In this document: positions 8,969 to 18,881 of the stretch, one piece after another
Layout of the letters: every line of letters starts with the position of its first letter
Position numbering within the stretch: the stretch's first letter is position 1
Source of the DNA: Akkermansia sp. N21116
Lineage (GTDB): Bacteria > Verrucomicrobiota > Verrucomicrobiia > Verrucomicrobiales > Akkermansiaceae
NCBI RefSeq assembly: GCF_029854705.2
Contig: NZ_CP139035.1
Location: 3,100,001-3,164,000 of the forward strand
Length of the DNA stretch: 64,000 nt
Direction of reading: 5' to 3'
Translations under genes and position numbers: made by a program
Notes under the pieces: model-generated
What the model was told of the DNA's origin: nothing
Database searches by the model: none
The model's input: only the letters and a program-made list of their open reading frames with translations

Positions 8969-11632
8969 ATGTTCTTCAAATTCCTGATTCCGCTCATCCT
9001 CCTTGCCGCCGGCATTCCGGCTCTTGCCATGGATGATCATTATGAATTGAAAACGGACTGGAAATGTCTTCCCTCCACGCAAACAACCGCCTCCGGAGAA
9101 ACAATTTCCAATCCTTCGTTCGCTCTGGACAACTGGAAACCCGCTGTTGTGCCCGGAACCGTCCTGACCACGCAGCTGGCCAATGGAGAAATTCCCGATC
9201 CGTTCTACGGCATGAACAATGAAAAGATCCCGGACATCCATGCCACGGGCCGAGAATACTATACCTACTGGTTCGTCAAGGACTTCCGGGAACTTCCTCC
9301 CAAGGAAGGAGGGCAGGTATGGCTAACGTTTCGAGGCATCAATTATTCCTGTGATATTTTCCTGAATGGTCACAAGGTCAACGCCAAACCCTATCGGGGA
9401 ATGTTCCTGAGGAAAACGTTCAACATCACAGACTTATTGAAGCCCGACGGAGTGAACCGTCTGGCCGTAATCGTCTATCCCCCGGATCATGTCGGCAATC
9501 CGAACGGGGGCCAGGGAGGAGATGGACGCATCGCCCGTAACCTGACGCATCAATATGTGGCCGGATGGGACTGGATCCAACCTATCCGAGATCGTAACAC
9601 CGGCATATGGGACAAGGTCATTCTGGAAAAAACCGGACGTATCCGCATCAAGGAACCGCATATCGTCACCCGCGTCCCCGGGGTCAGGAAACCATCATCT
9701 CCCCAGGAAAATGCCTTTATGAACCTTTCTGCCGAACTGGAAAACCCCACCGGGCAAACAGTTCGCGGTACGCTTGCCTGTCTCCTCGGCAATAAACAGA
9801 CAGAATGCCGTGTGGAAATCCCTCCGAACTCCACTGTCCAAGCAAAACTACCAGAGATCGTTCTGGAGAATCCCAAACTCTGGTGGCCAACCGGTTACGG
9901 TCCCCAGAATATGTACACCCTTCGCCTTGAATTCAGGGAGAACGGACAGCTATCCGCTTCGGATGTTCATTCCATCAACTTCGGTGTCAGAGAACTCGAC
10001 ACGGCATGGAACGAACGGACCCGCAGCCGGGAAATGTTCGTCAACGGGCAACGGCTTTTCATTCGAGGCGGCAACTGGATTATTTCCGACGCCATGCTCA
10101 GGTTCTCCCCGGAACGCTACGATGCCGAAATCCGCTACCACCGGGACATGAACCTGAACCTCATCCGCATTTGGGGAGGGGCTCTGACGGAACGTCCGGA
10201 ATTCTATGAAGCCTGCGATCGCTACGGTCTGCTCGTCATGCAGGATTTCTGGTTTTCCGGCGATTGCAACGGTCGCTGGCGCGATGCACTAAAAGCGGAT
10301 GATCAATGGACTCGCAGGAAGTATCCCGACGATCATGCCCTCGTACTGGAAGCTGCGGAAGACATGGTCAAAATGATCCGTAACCATCCTTCTCTTGCAG
10401 CTTGGTGCGGCGGCAATGAAATCCCCCCTCCGTCCGGGATTCTGGATGCCCTCAGAAACCGCATCCTGCCCAGCCTGGATGGAACCCGCTGGTTCATCGA
10501 CTACTCCAACTCCTGCGAGATGTCCTACAATTCTCTGGGAGGAAATGGGGACGGTCCATACAGAATCCAGCCGATATCGACTTTCTGGCAGGAAAAAACC
10601 TGGCCGTTCAACTCGGAAATAGGCTCGATCGGAGTTGGCGACTATGAATCCCTCGAACGATTCATCCCCGAAGATTCCATGATCGTCCCTACCCTTGATC
10701 CAACCGAACCTTTCGGAGAAAAGGTCAACGATGTCTGGACCTACCACAAATACACGGGAGTCGGATACGAAGACCATTTGATCCCCTATGGTCCCCCTTC
10801 CGATGTGCGGGACTTTACCCGCAAGGCTCAACTCGTCAACTATGAGCAATACCGGGCAATTATGGAAGGATTTTCCTCCCATATGTGGGACTGGTACACA
10901 GGATTTATCATCTGGAAAACACAAAATCCATGGACGGCCATGCGGGGACAAATGTACGACTACTATTTGGACCCCAACGCCTGCCTCTTCGGGACCCGCA
11001 AGGGTGGCGAACCCCTCCATGCCATGTGCAACCCTGTTACGGGAGAAGTCATGGTCGTCAACAACGGACTGGAGCCGGCCCGGGATGTCATGCTCGTCGT
11101 CCGTTTGTTCAACACGGAAGGCAAAGAGAAAAAGAACGACCAGGTATTCTGCTACGTCAATGCCTCCAATTGTCTGAAGATCATGTCCCTGTCTGCAAGA
11201 ATCAAGGATGTATGCCGGGACAAGGGAGGCTTCCTTCTGCTCCAGCTAATGGACGCCGATGGGAAACTCATCAGTGACAATTTCTATTGGTTTCCGAATC
11301 AGGACGGACAATATTCCGGACTCCGCTCCATGAGCAAAGCCGATCTGCAGGTAACAGCCACCTCTCCGAAACCGGGAACAGTCATCGTCCGACTTACCGC
11401 CCCGAAAGAGGGAGGGATAGCATTCTTCAACCGCATCTCCCTGGTGGACGCCAAATCGGGTAAACGTATCATGCCTGCCTTCTACCAGGACAACTATGTC
11501 TCCCTCGTTCCCGGCTCCACCCGGGAAATTCCTATCGACTATATTCCCGGAGACAACGGAATTCCGGCGGTCACCGTCGAAGGCTGGAATGTCGATCAAC
11601 AAACTATTCTCCCCACTTCACCACAACTATGA
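8969..11632 (+). CDS. GH2 beta-mannosidase, exported
   Basis: 887 residues with a signal peptide ending near ALAMDDH. The layout is that of GH2 beta-mannosidases and exo-beta-glucosaminidases: sugar-binding jelly roll (residues ~20-210, with YWFVKDF and FLNGHKV), immunoglobulin-like domain, a TIM barrel (~330-640) and C-terminal beta domains. The acid/base is Glu484 in WCGGNE and the nucleophile Glu550 in NSEIGS. Context beside GH92 and opposite GH125 favours beta-mannosidase activity on the Man-beta-1,4-GlcNAc core of N-glycans, but related mannosylglycoprotein endo-beta-mannosidases and exo-beta-glucosaminidases share this architecture. It starts 9 bases after GH92 and its stop overlaps the next start in an ATGA junction, so translation is likely coupled. 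Confidence 0.87.
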   Translation: MFFKFLIPLILLAAGIPALAMDDHYELKTDWKCLPSTQTTASGETISNPSFALDNWKPAVVPGTVLTTQLANGEIPDPFYGMNNEKIPDIHATGREYYTYWFVKDFRELPPKEGGQVWLTFRGINYSCDIFLNGHKVNAKPYRGMFLRKTFNITDLLKPDGVNRLAVIVYPPDHVGNPNGGQGGDGRIARNLTHQYVAGWDWIQPIRDRNTGIWDKVILEKTGRIRIKEPHIVTRVPGVRKPSSPQENAFMNLSAELENPTGQTVRGTLACLLGNKQTECRVEIPPNSTVQAKLPEIVLENPKLWWPTGYGPQNMYTLRLEFRENGQLSASDVHSINFGVRELDTAWNERTRSREMFVNGQRLFIRGGNWIISDAMLRFSPERYDAEIRYHRDMNLNLIRIWGGALTERPEFYEACDRYGLLVMQDFWFSGDCNGRWRDALKADDQWTRRKYPDDHALVLEAAEDMVKMIRNHPSLAAWCGGNEIPPPSGILDALRNRILPSLDGTRWFIDYSNSCEMSYNSLGGNGDGPYRIQPISTFWQEKTWPFNSEIGSIGVGDYESLERFIPEDSMIVPTLDPTEPFGEKVNDVWTYHKYTGVGYEDHLIPYGPPSDVRDFTRKAQLVNYEQYRAIMEGFSSHMWDWYTGFIIWKTQNPWTAMRGQMYDYYLDPNACLFGTRKGGEPLHAMCNPVTGEVMVVNNGLEPARDVMLVVRLFNTEGKEKKNDQVFCYVNASNCLKIMSLSARIKDVCRDKGGFLLLQLMDADGKLISDNFYWFPNQDGQYSGLRSMSKADLQVTATSPKPGTVIVRLTAPKEGGIAFFNRISLVDAKSGKRIMPAFYQDNYVSLVPGSTREIPIDYIPGDNGIPAVTVEGWNVDQQTILPTSPQL

Positions 11633-12816
11633 ATCGAATACTCATCCCCTGCGTCTGCATGGCGCTGGCAACCGGATCCTTTGGCGGCCAAGGAGCTACT
11701 TCATCAACATCAGGCCTGGAACAAGCCCTCTCCAAAGCCGGTTCCAATGCCCGTCCCCTGCAAGACTTGTTATCCGAACTGCCTGCCGAACAAAAAGCCG
11801 GAGCGGCTTTTCTCATCGAACACATGTCGGAACGGGATTTGACCAGTATCGACAAAGCACTCCTCTCCTCCAACATCGCCCTGGCCTATCAAGCGAGAGC
11901 ATCCTTCCCTTGGGGCCGTGACATCCCTGAAGACATCTTCCTCAACGATGTCCTCCCCTATGCCGTCGTAGATGAAACCCGTGAAAACTGGCGTCAGGGA
12001 TTCTTCGGCCTCTTTGGGAAACTCGTTCACGACAGCAAATCCATCCGGGATGCAGTGCTCTCCATCAACTCAAAAATAGGCAAACTGACGGGGGTGGACT
12101 ATAATACGCTCCGGGAGAAGCCCAACCAATCCCCTTCGGAGTCCATCCGCCAGCATATGGCATCATGTACCGGATTGGCCATTCTGCTAGTGGATGCCTT
12201 TCGGTCAGTCGGCATTCCGGCCCGATTCGCCGGAACGGCTTCATGGCACGACAATCGCGGCAATCATAGCTGGGTAGAAGTATGGATGGACGGCAAATGG
12301 TACATCACGGAATACTATATGCCCCGCCAGCTCGATCACCCGTGGTTCCTGGCAAACGCCGGCAAGGCTAACCCGGACAATCGCCAATATGCCATTTACG
12401 CCACTTCCTTCAAACAAACGGGAGAATCCTTCCCCATGGTCTGGAACGATCAATCCCAGGAAGTCCACGCCGTCAACGTTTCGCAGAGATACATCGACAC
12501 CTGCGAGGCCATGGAAGAACAAGCCGTCTCCCAAGGCACGCATGTCCCAGTCTCCATCCGCATCTTTAAAAATTCCGGCAGCAACTCGAATTCCGGAGAC
12601 AGAGTCGCCGTCAACGTCGATGTCTTCGACGGTCAGCTCCAAATGGACGGAGGCCGTACTTCCGGCCCCTTACAGGACATGAACGATGTCTTGACGTTCC
12701 TTCTGGAAAAGAACAAAACCTACACCTTCCGCTATCAGGATGCCTCCGGAAACACGAAAGACATCACAGCCACCGTCAAAGATAGTCCTATGACTGTGGA
12801 TGCTACTTTTGAATAA
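11629..12816 (+). CDS. Exported transglutaminase-fold (papain-like) protein
   Basis: 395 residues with a signal peptide of about 20 residues (MNRILIPCVCMALATGSFGG). The transglutaminase-core domain spans roughly residues 165-240: Cys180 in MASCTGLAILL, His213 in NHSWVEVW, and Glu228 in WYITEYY where the family normally has Asp. The C-terminal ~130 residues look like a beta-rich carboxypeptidase-regulatory-like or Ig-like domain (NVDVFDGQL and FRYQDASGNTKDI). Bacterial members are proteases, cross-linkers or, in the peptide:N-glycanase branch, amidases that release N-glycans from Asn. The start overlaps the GH2 stop by 4 bases, which ties it to the mannosidase operon. It converges with the ROK kinase gene with only 6 bases between the stops. 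The fold is firm; the reaction is not. Confidence 0.75.
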   Translation: MNRILIPCVCMALATGSFGGQGATSSTSGLEQALSKAGSNARPLQDLLSELPAEQKAGAAFLIEHMSERDLTSIDKALLSSNIALAYQARASFPWGRDIPEDIFLNDVLPYAVVDETRENWRQGFFGLFGKLVHDSKSIRDAVLSINSKIGKLTGVDYNTLREKPNQSPSESIRQHMASCTGLAILLVDAFRSVGIPARFAGTASWHDNRGNHSWVEVWMDGKWYITEYYMPRQLDHPWFLANAGKANPDNRQYAIYATSFKQTGESFPMVWNDQSQEVHAVNVSQRYIDTCEAMEEQAVSQGTHVPVSIRIFKNSGSNSNSGDRVAVNVDVFDGQLQMDGGRTSGPLQDMNDVLTFLLEKNKTYTFRYQDASGNTKDITATVKDSPMTVDATFE

Positions 12817-12822
12817 GCATCA

Positions 12823-13944
12823 TCATCGCATTGCACAGTCAATGGCTCTCAGGGCGTAGGCATACGCCCCGACGGCCACGGCTTCGCTGGTTCCCAATCG
12901 CGTGATACCGATGCCGATTCTCTTCCGAGGATCGTAAATGACTTCCCGTCCGGAACCCGGTACGATCAACCGGCGTTCGTCTCCCAACAGGAAGTTTTCC
13001 ATCTGAGATGGATCTTCCAGATCAAAAGCCTTCTGAACCAATCGTGGCAATTCCCGTCCATCGTAACTTCTGATTGTCCCGTTCATTTCCTCCAGAACGC
13101 TGTCCATGAAAAGCCTGTGTCCGTAGGCCAGACCTCCGCCGATCACAATCAAGGTATCGAACAACGTCGCAGCCGTTGCAAAAACATCGCCAAGCAGGCG
13201 TCCCATTTCACGATACGCCTCACGGGCGGCGCGAGAATCCCCCTCACGCTTACCGAGGGCAATCTCCTCAATGTCCCGGGCAGATAAATGAGTGGCCTCC
13301 GGCAGCCCTGCTTCTCGTGCATACGTTTTCTGAATCGCACGGATGCACGCGCCCTCTTCCGCAAAAGTCCCCGGATGAAGCTTATTGTTCATCAGCCACA
13401 CTTCCAGGGCATTGGAGTTATCGCCTATATACAACTGCCCATTCATCACAAGCCCCCCGCCGAATCCGGTCCCCAGAGTCACACCAAACAAATTGCGGAA
13501 CTTCTTCGGGCTACCCGCCTTCGCCAGCGCCTCATTAACCTGGGGCAGCAATCCGGCCACGGCTTCGCCATAGACAAACAAATCGCCGTCGTTGTTAATG
13601 AAAACGGGCACACCAAACTCATCTTGGAGGATATCCGCCAAGGGAACGCCCCCTGCATAGGCCGGAAGATTGCCAACATTGTCAATAATACCCCTGGGAT
13701 AATCGGCCGGTCCCGGAAATGCAAAACTGATGGCGGCAGGCGCCTGCCCCGTTTCTTCAATCAGGGCTCTGAACCCTTTTTTGATATTCTCCAGGGAACG
13801 TTCTAAATTCCGGGCTTCCGAAGCAAGCCGAACCGGAGTTCCAATACGGCGGTTCCCTTGCATGGCGGCAAAAACGAAATTCGTCCCCCCCGCATCCAAA
13901 GTCAGAACAATGCGGTCATCACGGTCGGAGTCCACCTCAGGCAT
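12823..13944 (-). CDS. ROK-family sugar kinase
   Basis: 373 residues, cytoplasmic. The ATP-binding phosphate loop DAGGTN is at residues ~17-22, followed by FAFPGPAD, NNDGDLFVYGEA, and the GTGFGGGLVMNG and VIGGGLAYG loops of the hexokinase/ROK actin-like fold. The usual ROK zinc motif (CxCGxxGCxE) is not present; at the equivalent place the protein has EEGACIRAI with a single Cys. The sequence is longer than typical ROK kinases because of a charged C-terminal insertion (residues ~300-350). The start at 13944 sits directly behind a GAAGGGAGGG ribosome-binding sequence inside the transporter gene, whose stop it overlaps by 8 bases. Position with MFS and GH125 suggests it phosphorylates the imported sugar, mannose being the best guess. 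Confidence 0.82.
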   Translation of the reverse strand: MPEVDSDRDDRIVLTLDAGGTNFVFAAMQGNRRIGTPVRLASEARNLERSLENIKKGFRALIEETGQAPAAISFAFPGPADYPRGIIDNVGNLPAYAGGVPLADILQDEFGVPVFINNDGDLFVYGEAVAGLLPQVNEALAKAGSPKKFRNLFGVTLGTGFGGGLVMNGQLYIGDNSNALEVWLMNNKLHPGTFAEEGACIRAIQKTYAREAGLPEATHLSARDIEEIALGKREGDSRAAREAYREMGRLLGDVFATAATLFDTLIVIGGGLAYGHRLFMDSVLEEMNGTIRSYDGRELPRLVQKAFDLEDPSQMENFLLGDERRLIVPGSGREVIYDPRKRIGIGITRLGTSEAVAVGAYAYALRAIDCAMR

Positions 13945-15145
13945 CCCTCCCTTCTTTCTTTTCGGATTTCATTACCAACCCGACCCCCAATATGTAGAGC
14001 ACGGCCACAAGAGGTACAACAAAACCGTAGAAAAGATTGCCGGAGGCATCGCCGATCCACCCCATGAGGGGCAACAGGAAAGCCCCTCCGCAAATAGCGG
14101 ATACCATCAATCCTGACAACTCGTTCGCCTTGTCGGGCAACCTGTCGATCGCCATGGAAAACACAAGGGGGAAAATGTTGGCAAACCCAAGAGCCAGCAC
14201 GACAAGAGACGCCGTCGTCACAATCTCACGGGCATCGGGAGAAGCAATCAGCCCGACCGCGCTGCTACCCAAGACCAGAAGAATAAATCCAGCCAGAGAT
14301 ACATAGCATGTCGCCACCAGAAAACGTCCCGGCCGTACTTTACGTAGCAGCATCGCCCCCAGAAAACGCCCGATCATGATCGTCACGAAAAAATACATCA
14401 CAAACTTGGTCGCCAGGGATTGATTGATTCCGAATTGCTCGGAAAAATACACGGGCATGCCGGATGCCATACAAACTTCGGCTCCCACATACACGAAAAT
14501 GGCAAGGACGGAAAACGCCACGGACGGATCCCCCAGAAGGCGGATGCACGACCCCAGAGAAGCCGTCTTGCCCGCATCAGACTTTTCCTGAACCTTCAAC
14601 GTAGCAACGGAAATAATAGATACCGCAACGGCTACTGCAAAAATAGGGAACAGAACATTCCAGCTCTGAGTCTCGGTATAACCCATCTTGCCCGCCATGA
14701 AAAAAACGAGCGGAGCCGTAAAGGAACCAATAGCCTTGATAAACTGCCCCAGGGAAAGATTGCTGGAATACCTTCCCTCATCCGACACGTCACGCATGAT
14801 CGGGTTGCCGGCCACCTGAAGGATCGTAGCTCCGCCTCCCAGAAGAAGGATGGAAAGCAGGAAGACAGCATACCTGTCTAACCCGAACAACATCACAGTC
14901 AGAATACCTATCAGAGCAACGATCAACCCTGTCAGCAACGTCTTTTTGCGACCGCATTTGTCCTGGAAAAGCCCCATTGGCACCGAGAGCAGGCCGAACA
15001 TGATAAACCCCGCCGATGCAATGAAACTGGATTCGAATGTCGTCAGAGAAAAATGATCTTTTGCCACTCCCACAAAGGTATTGACGGCATCGCCAAACCC
15101 CATACATAGGAACGAAAGGAAAACAGGTAGTGTCTTGCTGTTCAT
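13937..15145 (-). CDS. MFS sugar transporter (FHS/FucP-like)
   Basis: 402 residues with about 12 hydrophobic segments and no signal peptide. The loop DKCGRKK after the second helix matches the MFS A-motif position, and the general pattern (GFGDAVNTFVGVAKDHF, ILQVAGNPIMRDV, ANIFPLVFSMAIDRLPDKANELSGLMV) resembles FHS-type proton-coupled sugar symporters such as FucP and glucose/mannose:H+ symporters. It lies 29 bases after GH125 and overlaps the ROK kinase by 8 bases, forming a three-gene operon. It most likely imports the monosaccharide released by the mannosidases; substrate identity is inferred from context. Confidence 0.85.
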   Translation of the reverse strand: MNSKTLPVFLSFLCMGFGDAVNTFVGVAKDHFSLTTFESSFIASAGFIMFGLLSVPMGLFQDKCGRKKTLLTGLIVALIGILTVMLFGLDRYAVFLLSILLLGGGATILQVAGNPIMRDVSDEGRYSSNLSLGQFIKAIGSFTAPLVFFMAGKMGYTETQSWNVLFPIFAVAVAVSIISVATLKVQEKSDAGKTASLGSCIRLLGDPSVAFSVLAIFVYVGAEVCMASGMPVYFSEQFGINQSLATKFVMYFFVTIMIGRFLGAMLLRKVRPGRFLVATCYVSLAGFILLVLGSSAVGLIASPDAREIVTTASLVVLALGFANIFPLVFSMAIDRLPDKANELSGLMVSAICGGAFLLPLMGWIGDASGNLFYGFVVPLVAVLYILGVGLVMKSEKKEGRDA

Positions 15146-15174
15146 AATCGTATAATAATCAGTTAAAAAATAAG

Positions 15175-16647
15175 TCAGGGGAGACGATTCAGAAGATCGG
15201 TCTTTCCTTCACCGACCAGTTTCAGGATGAGCTCTCCAAAAAGCGTATTCTGCCATGCGAACCACTCGCGGGTAAACTTGCCGGCATCGTCCTTGTGGAA
15301 AGATTCATGGATGAACCCGGTTCCGGCATCGGTTTCCAGCAGCATCCTGATACAAGCAGCCGTCTCTTCATCGTCACGGCTCGTAAACGCCTTCATCATG
15401 ATGCTCATCGGCCAAATCATGTTCATCGAAACATGGGACACATGAGGTCCTCCGATTCCCTCGCCTGCCCTTCCCTTGAAAAAGTAGGGATTATGCTCGC
15501 TCCACACCAGGCGGCGCGTATTCAAATAAACCGGATCGTCCGCCGGGACATCCCCCAGATAAGGCATGGCAAGCAAACTCGGTACATTGGCATCGTCCAT
15601 AAACAGGAGATTACCGTACCCGTCCACCTCATAAGCGTACACACGACCAAATACAGGATGCTCCACGACCGCGTATTTCTTTAACGCCGCTTCGACCTCG
15701 TCAGCCAAAGCCAGGCATTCGCCCGCCAGTTCTTCATCATGATTGACCGATTGCAGGATTTCCGCCGCCTTGCGCAACGAGGACACGGCAAAGAAATTCG
15801 ACGGCACCAAGAAAGGAAACGTCGTTGCATCGTCTGACGGACGAAATACGGAGGCAATCAGACCCACCGGTTTACAGGGATTGCCCCATCCGTCATTCAT
15901 GACCGTGTCGGAGGCCTTTTCCGTCTTGCGCTGGAATTTGTAAGGCCCGGGATTCTCTTTCCTCTGCTGTTCTCGGAAAGTTGCCACGATACGCCGGACA
16001 GCCGAGCTCCATTCCGCACCGAACACGGAATCGTCCTTCGTCGTCTTCCAATAACGGTAGGCCAACCGTATGGGATAGCACAAGGAATCGATTTCCCACT
16101 TACGCTCATGGATTTCCGGCTTCATATCCGTAAGGTCGGACTCCCACTCGCTACCAGTCGGCCCGTCATTAAACGCATTAGCATAGGGGTCAATATTGAT
16201 GCATTTCATCTGACGGAGGATCACCCCCGCCAGCATCTTCCTCAACTTCTCATCCTTGTTAGCCAGTGGAACATACGGCCACACCTGAGCCGCGGAATCG
16301 CGCAACCACATGGCGGCAATATCCCCGGTATAGACAAACGTATCATCCACTCCGTCCTTCTCACGGTAATGCACCGTCGTATCCAGAGTATTGGGAAAAC
16401 AGTTCTCGAACATCCAGCGTAACTTCGGATGGGTCAACATCCCTTTGACGCGTGCAATTTCTTCATCAATACTTCGAGAAATAAACAACCGCTCTTCCAC
16501 GGGAGGACGTTTCGTCTTCGTGTAAACATCCCGTGCTACATCCGGCTGGATATTCTGATCCTGAGGCGTCCGAGACCAACAAAATCCCCCAAACAAAAGA
16601 AGAACAACTCCGCACACAACAAGCACTTTTCTTCCTTTTTCCATCAT
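15175..16647 (-). CDS. GH125 exo-alpha-1,6-mannosidase, exported
   Basis: About 490 residues from the ATG at 16647. That start gives a compact export signal (MMEKGRKVLVVCGV, then a hydrophobic run); an ATG at 16668 and a GTG at 16695 are in frame and cannot be excluded. GH125 enzymes are inverting, metal-independent exo-alpha-1,6-mannosidases acting on N-glycan mannose. Recognisable stretches are YTGDIAAMWLRDSAAQVWPY, NDGPTGSEWESDLTDMKPE, KWEIDSLCYPIRLAYRYW, DDANVPSLLAMPYLG and GGPHVSHVSMNMIWPMS, which carry the acidic catalytic residues in an (alpha/alpha)6 barrel. It leads the minus-strand operon with the sugar transporter and ROK kinase and complements GH92 and beta-mannosidase on the other strand. 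Confidence 0.92.
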   Translation of the reverse strand: MMEKGRKVLVVCGVVLLLFGGFCWSRTPQDQNIQPDVARDVYTKTKRPPVEERLFISRSIDEEIARVKGMLTHPKLRWMFENCFPNTLDTTVHYREKDGVDDTFVYTGDIAAMWLRDSAAQVWPYVPLANKDEKLRKMLAGVILRQMKCINIDPYANAFNDGPTGSEWESDLTDMKPEIHERKWEIDSLCYPIRLAYRYWKTTKDDSVFGAEWSSAVRRIVATFREQQRKENPGPYKFQRKTEKASDTVMNDGWGNPCKPVGLIASVFRPSDDATTFPFLVPSNFFAVSSLRKAAEILQSVNHDEELAGECLALADEVEAALKKYAVVEHPVFGRVYAYEVDGYGNLLFMDDANVPSLLAMPYLGDVPADDPVYLNTRRLVWSEHNPYFFKGRAGEGIGGPHVSHVSMNMIWPMSIMMKAFTSRDDEETAACIRMLLETDAGTGFIHESFHKDDAGKFTREWFAWQNTLFGELILKLVGEGKTDLLNRLP

Positions 16648-16971
16648 GAACAAACCGGATATTTGCATAAATTTAAGTGATGCTATGGAATTCACCGATG
16701 CAACTCAACCATTAATTTACAGCCTTTCGCATTTTAATTCCCCAACATTTGGCTCCTCTACCACCCGTCGAATTCCACTTCCGAATATGTAAAACGTTCT
16801 TGTCCCAATACTCCCAGCCAGTAAGAACATACCGATGTATGGAACAGGACGATCCGCAAGTCTTGCAAAACCAATCGAAACCATGCACAGACAGTCTCTT
16901 CGCTTGACGCTCATACTTCGTACTATTAGCATTCGCCGGAATTTTTTACCCTCGGAAGGCCGGTATCCATT
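16648..16971. other. Divergent intergenic region between the GH125 operon and lepA
   Basis: This 324-base stretch has no convincing gene; a long minus-strand frame running through it into lepA is an antisense shadow. It must hold promoters for both directions. A sigma-70-like promoter for lepA is visible near its right end; no equally good one was seen for the GH125 side. Confidence 0.6.
16904..16932 (+). promoter_or_regulatory. Candidate sigma-70 promoter of lepA
   Basis: TTGACG (16904-16909) and TAGCAT (16927-16932) are separated by 17 bases, 5/6 and 4/6 matches to the -35 and -10 consensus. The predicted start would leave a leader of about 33 bases before the lepA ATG. Confidence 0.5.
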
Positions 16972-18771
16972 ATGAGCATTGAGCAGAAACGCAACTTTTC
17001 CATCATCGCCCACATCGACCACGGAAAGACGACTCTTTCCGATCGTCTGTTGGAGTACACCAACACGATTTCCGACCGTGAGAAACAAGACCAGCTTCTG
17101 GACGCCATGGATCTGGAACGGGAAAAAGGCATTACCATCAAATCCCACCCCGTAACCATGCGCTACAAGGCGCGCAACGGACAAACCTACGAACTGAATC
17201 TGCTGGATACCCCCGGTCACGTGGACTTCTCTTACGAAGTATCCCGTTCTCTGGCCGCTTGCGAAGGCGCGCTCCTCATCGTCGATGCCGCTCAAGGGGT
17301 TGAAGCCCAGACATTAGCCAACATGCACCTGGCTATGGACCAGAAACTGGCTATCGTGCCGGTCATCAACAAGATCGACCTTCCCAGCGCCAATCTCCCG
17401 AAAGTCTTCAAACAACTTGAAGACATCATCTGCATCCCCCACGAAGAAGCCATCCAGGCGTCCGCCAAAGCCGGTATCGGCATCGAAGACATTCTGGAAG
17501 CTGTCGTCGAACGAATTCCTCCTCCCAAGGATAGCCCCGACGGCTTGCTGCGCGCCCTTGTATTCGACTCCGTGTACGACTCGTACCGGGGCGTCGTCTC
17601 CTACGTACGCATCGTTTCCGGCTCCGTCAAGCGCGGCATGCGCGTCAAGCTCTTCGCCACGGATGAAGTATATGAAGTCAAGGAGGTCGGCATTTTCACT
17701 CCCAAAATGACCAAGTCCGACGAACTCAGCACCGGAGACGTCGGCTACATCATCGCCAATATGAAGGCAGCCTCCGATGTCAAAATAGGCGATACCTATA
17801 CCGACATCGTCCACCCATGCGACAAGCCCTTGCCCGGCTTCAAGGAAATACGTCCCATGGTCTTTTCAGGCATCTACCCCGTCGATTCCTCCGACTTTGA
17901 AGCCTTGAAAGCATCCATGGCCAAGCTTCAGATCAACGATGCCGCCTTTACCTTCATGGCGGAATCGTCTATCGCCCTCGGATTCGGTTTTCGCTGCGGT
18001 TTTCTCGGGCTGCTGCATATGGAAATCGTCCAGGAACGCCTGCGGCGAGAATTCAACATGGATGTCATTTCTACCTACCCGTCCGTCATCTACGAGGTCA
18101 CCAAGACCAACGGAGAAGAGCTCTTGGTAGACAACCCGAGCCTTCTGCCCGAACCACAGGAAATCAAGGAAATCCGCGAACCCATCGTCAAGGTTTTCAT
18201 CATGCTTCCCGGCGACTACATCGGTGACATCATGCAACTGGTTCTGGAAAAACGCGGTAATGTCGTCAACACCGAGACTATCGATGACATGCGCGTCATG
18301 CTCACCGCCACTCTTCCTCTCGCCGAAATCCTCGTCGATTTCAATGACAAGCTCAAATCCATGACGCGCGGCTACGGTTCCATGGACTACGAACATGACG
18401 GTTACGCCCCTGCCAATCTGATCAAGATGGACATGATGATCGCCGGAGAACCCGTCGACGCCTTCTCCATGATCGTTCACCGCGAAAAGGCAGAATCCCG
18501 TGGACGCGATCTGGCATCTCGCCTTAAGGAAGTCATCCCCCGGCAATTGTTCACTGTTGCCATCCAAGCTTGTATCGGCGGTAAAATCATCGCACGGGAA
18601 AGCATCTCTCCCATGCGCAAGAACGTAACTGCCAAATGCTACGGAGGCGACGTCACCCGTAAACGCAAACTTCTCGAAAAGCAAAAAGAAGGGAAAAAAC
18701 GTATGAAGGCCATCGGCCGGGTCAACATCCCGCAGGAAGCCTTCATCCGCGTTCTCAAATCCGGGGATTGA
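16972..18771 (+). CDS. lepA: Elongation factor 4 (LepA), ribosome-associated GTPase
   Basis: 599 residues, the standard LepA length. The GTPase domain shows [34 protein letters not shown] and NKIDLPSA for nucleotide binding. The middle and C-terminal domains include the LepA-specific [25 protein letters not shown] and the basic tail [24 protein letters not shown] that contacts the ribosome. The protein binds GTP and ribosomes and promotes correct translocation or initiation complex behaviour. ATG at 16972 begins the conserved [19 protein letters not shown]. It stands at the head of a housekeeping stretch on the plus strand. Confidence 0.98.
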   Translation: MSIEQKRNFSIIAHIDHGKTTLSDRLLEYTNTISDREKQDQLLDAMDLEREKGITIKSHPVTMRYKARNGQTYELNLLDTPGHVDFSYEVSRSLAACEGALLIVDAAQGVEAQTLANMHLAMDQKLAIVPVINKIDLPSANLPKVFKQLEDIICIPHEEAIQASAKAGIGIEDILEAVVERIPPPKDSPDGLLRALVFDSVYDSYRGVVSYVRIVSGSVKRGMRVKLFATDEVYEVKEVGIFTPKMTKSDELSTGDVGYIIANMKAASDVKIGDTYTDIVHPCDKPLPGFKEIRPMVFSGIYPVDSSDFEALKASMAKLQINDAAFTFMAESSIALGFGFRCGFLGLLHMEIVQERLRREFNMDVISTYPSVIYEVTKTNGEELLVDNPSLLPEPQEIKEIREPIVKVFIMLPGDYIGDIMQLVLEKRGNVVNTETIDDMRVMLTATLPLAEILVDFNDKLKSMTRGYGSMDYEHDGYAPANLIKMDMMIAGEPVDAFSMIVHREKAESRGRDLASRLKEVIPRQLFTVAIQACIGGKIIARESISPMRKNVTAKCYGGDVTRKRKLLEKQKEGKKRMKAIGRVNIPQEAFIRVLKSGD

Positions 18772-18881
18772 TTCGGCAAAGGGCCCGAACATCGGTTATT
18801 TTCTTACGGAGAGCCATGAAATCCCGGGGGCTTCCCGTTTGGAGATTGAGACAGGCGGCTCTTTATGCTACAAATCGGAAC

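Noticed and set aside
6689-16647. A Bacteroides-style polysaccharide utilisation locus with SusC/SusD
   Set aside because: No TonB-dependent receptor or SusD-like lipoprotein is present; transport is by an MFS protein.
16717-17295. 192-codon minus-strand frame between GH125 and lepA
   Set aside because: More than half is antisense to the conserved LepA GTPase domain; the rest has no conserved sequence.
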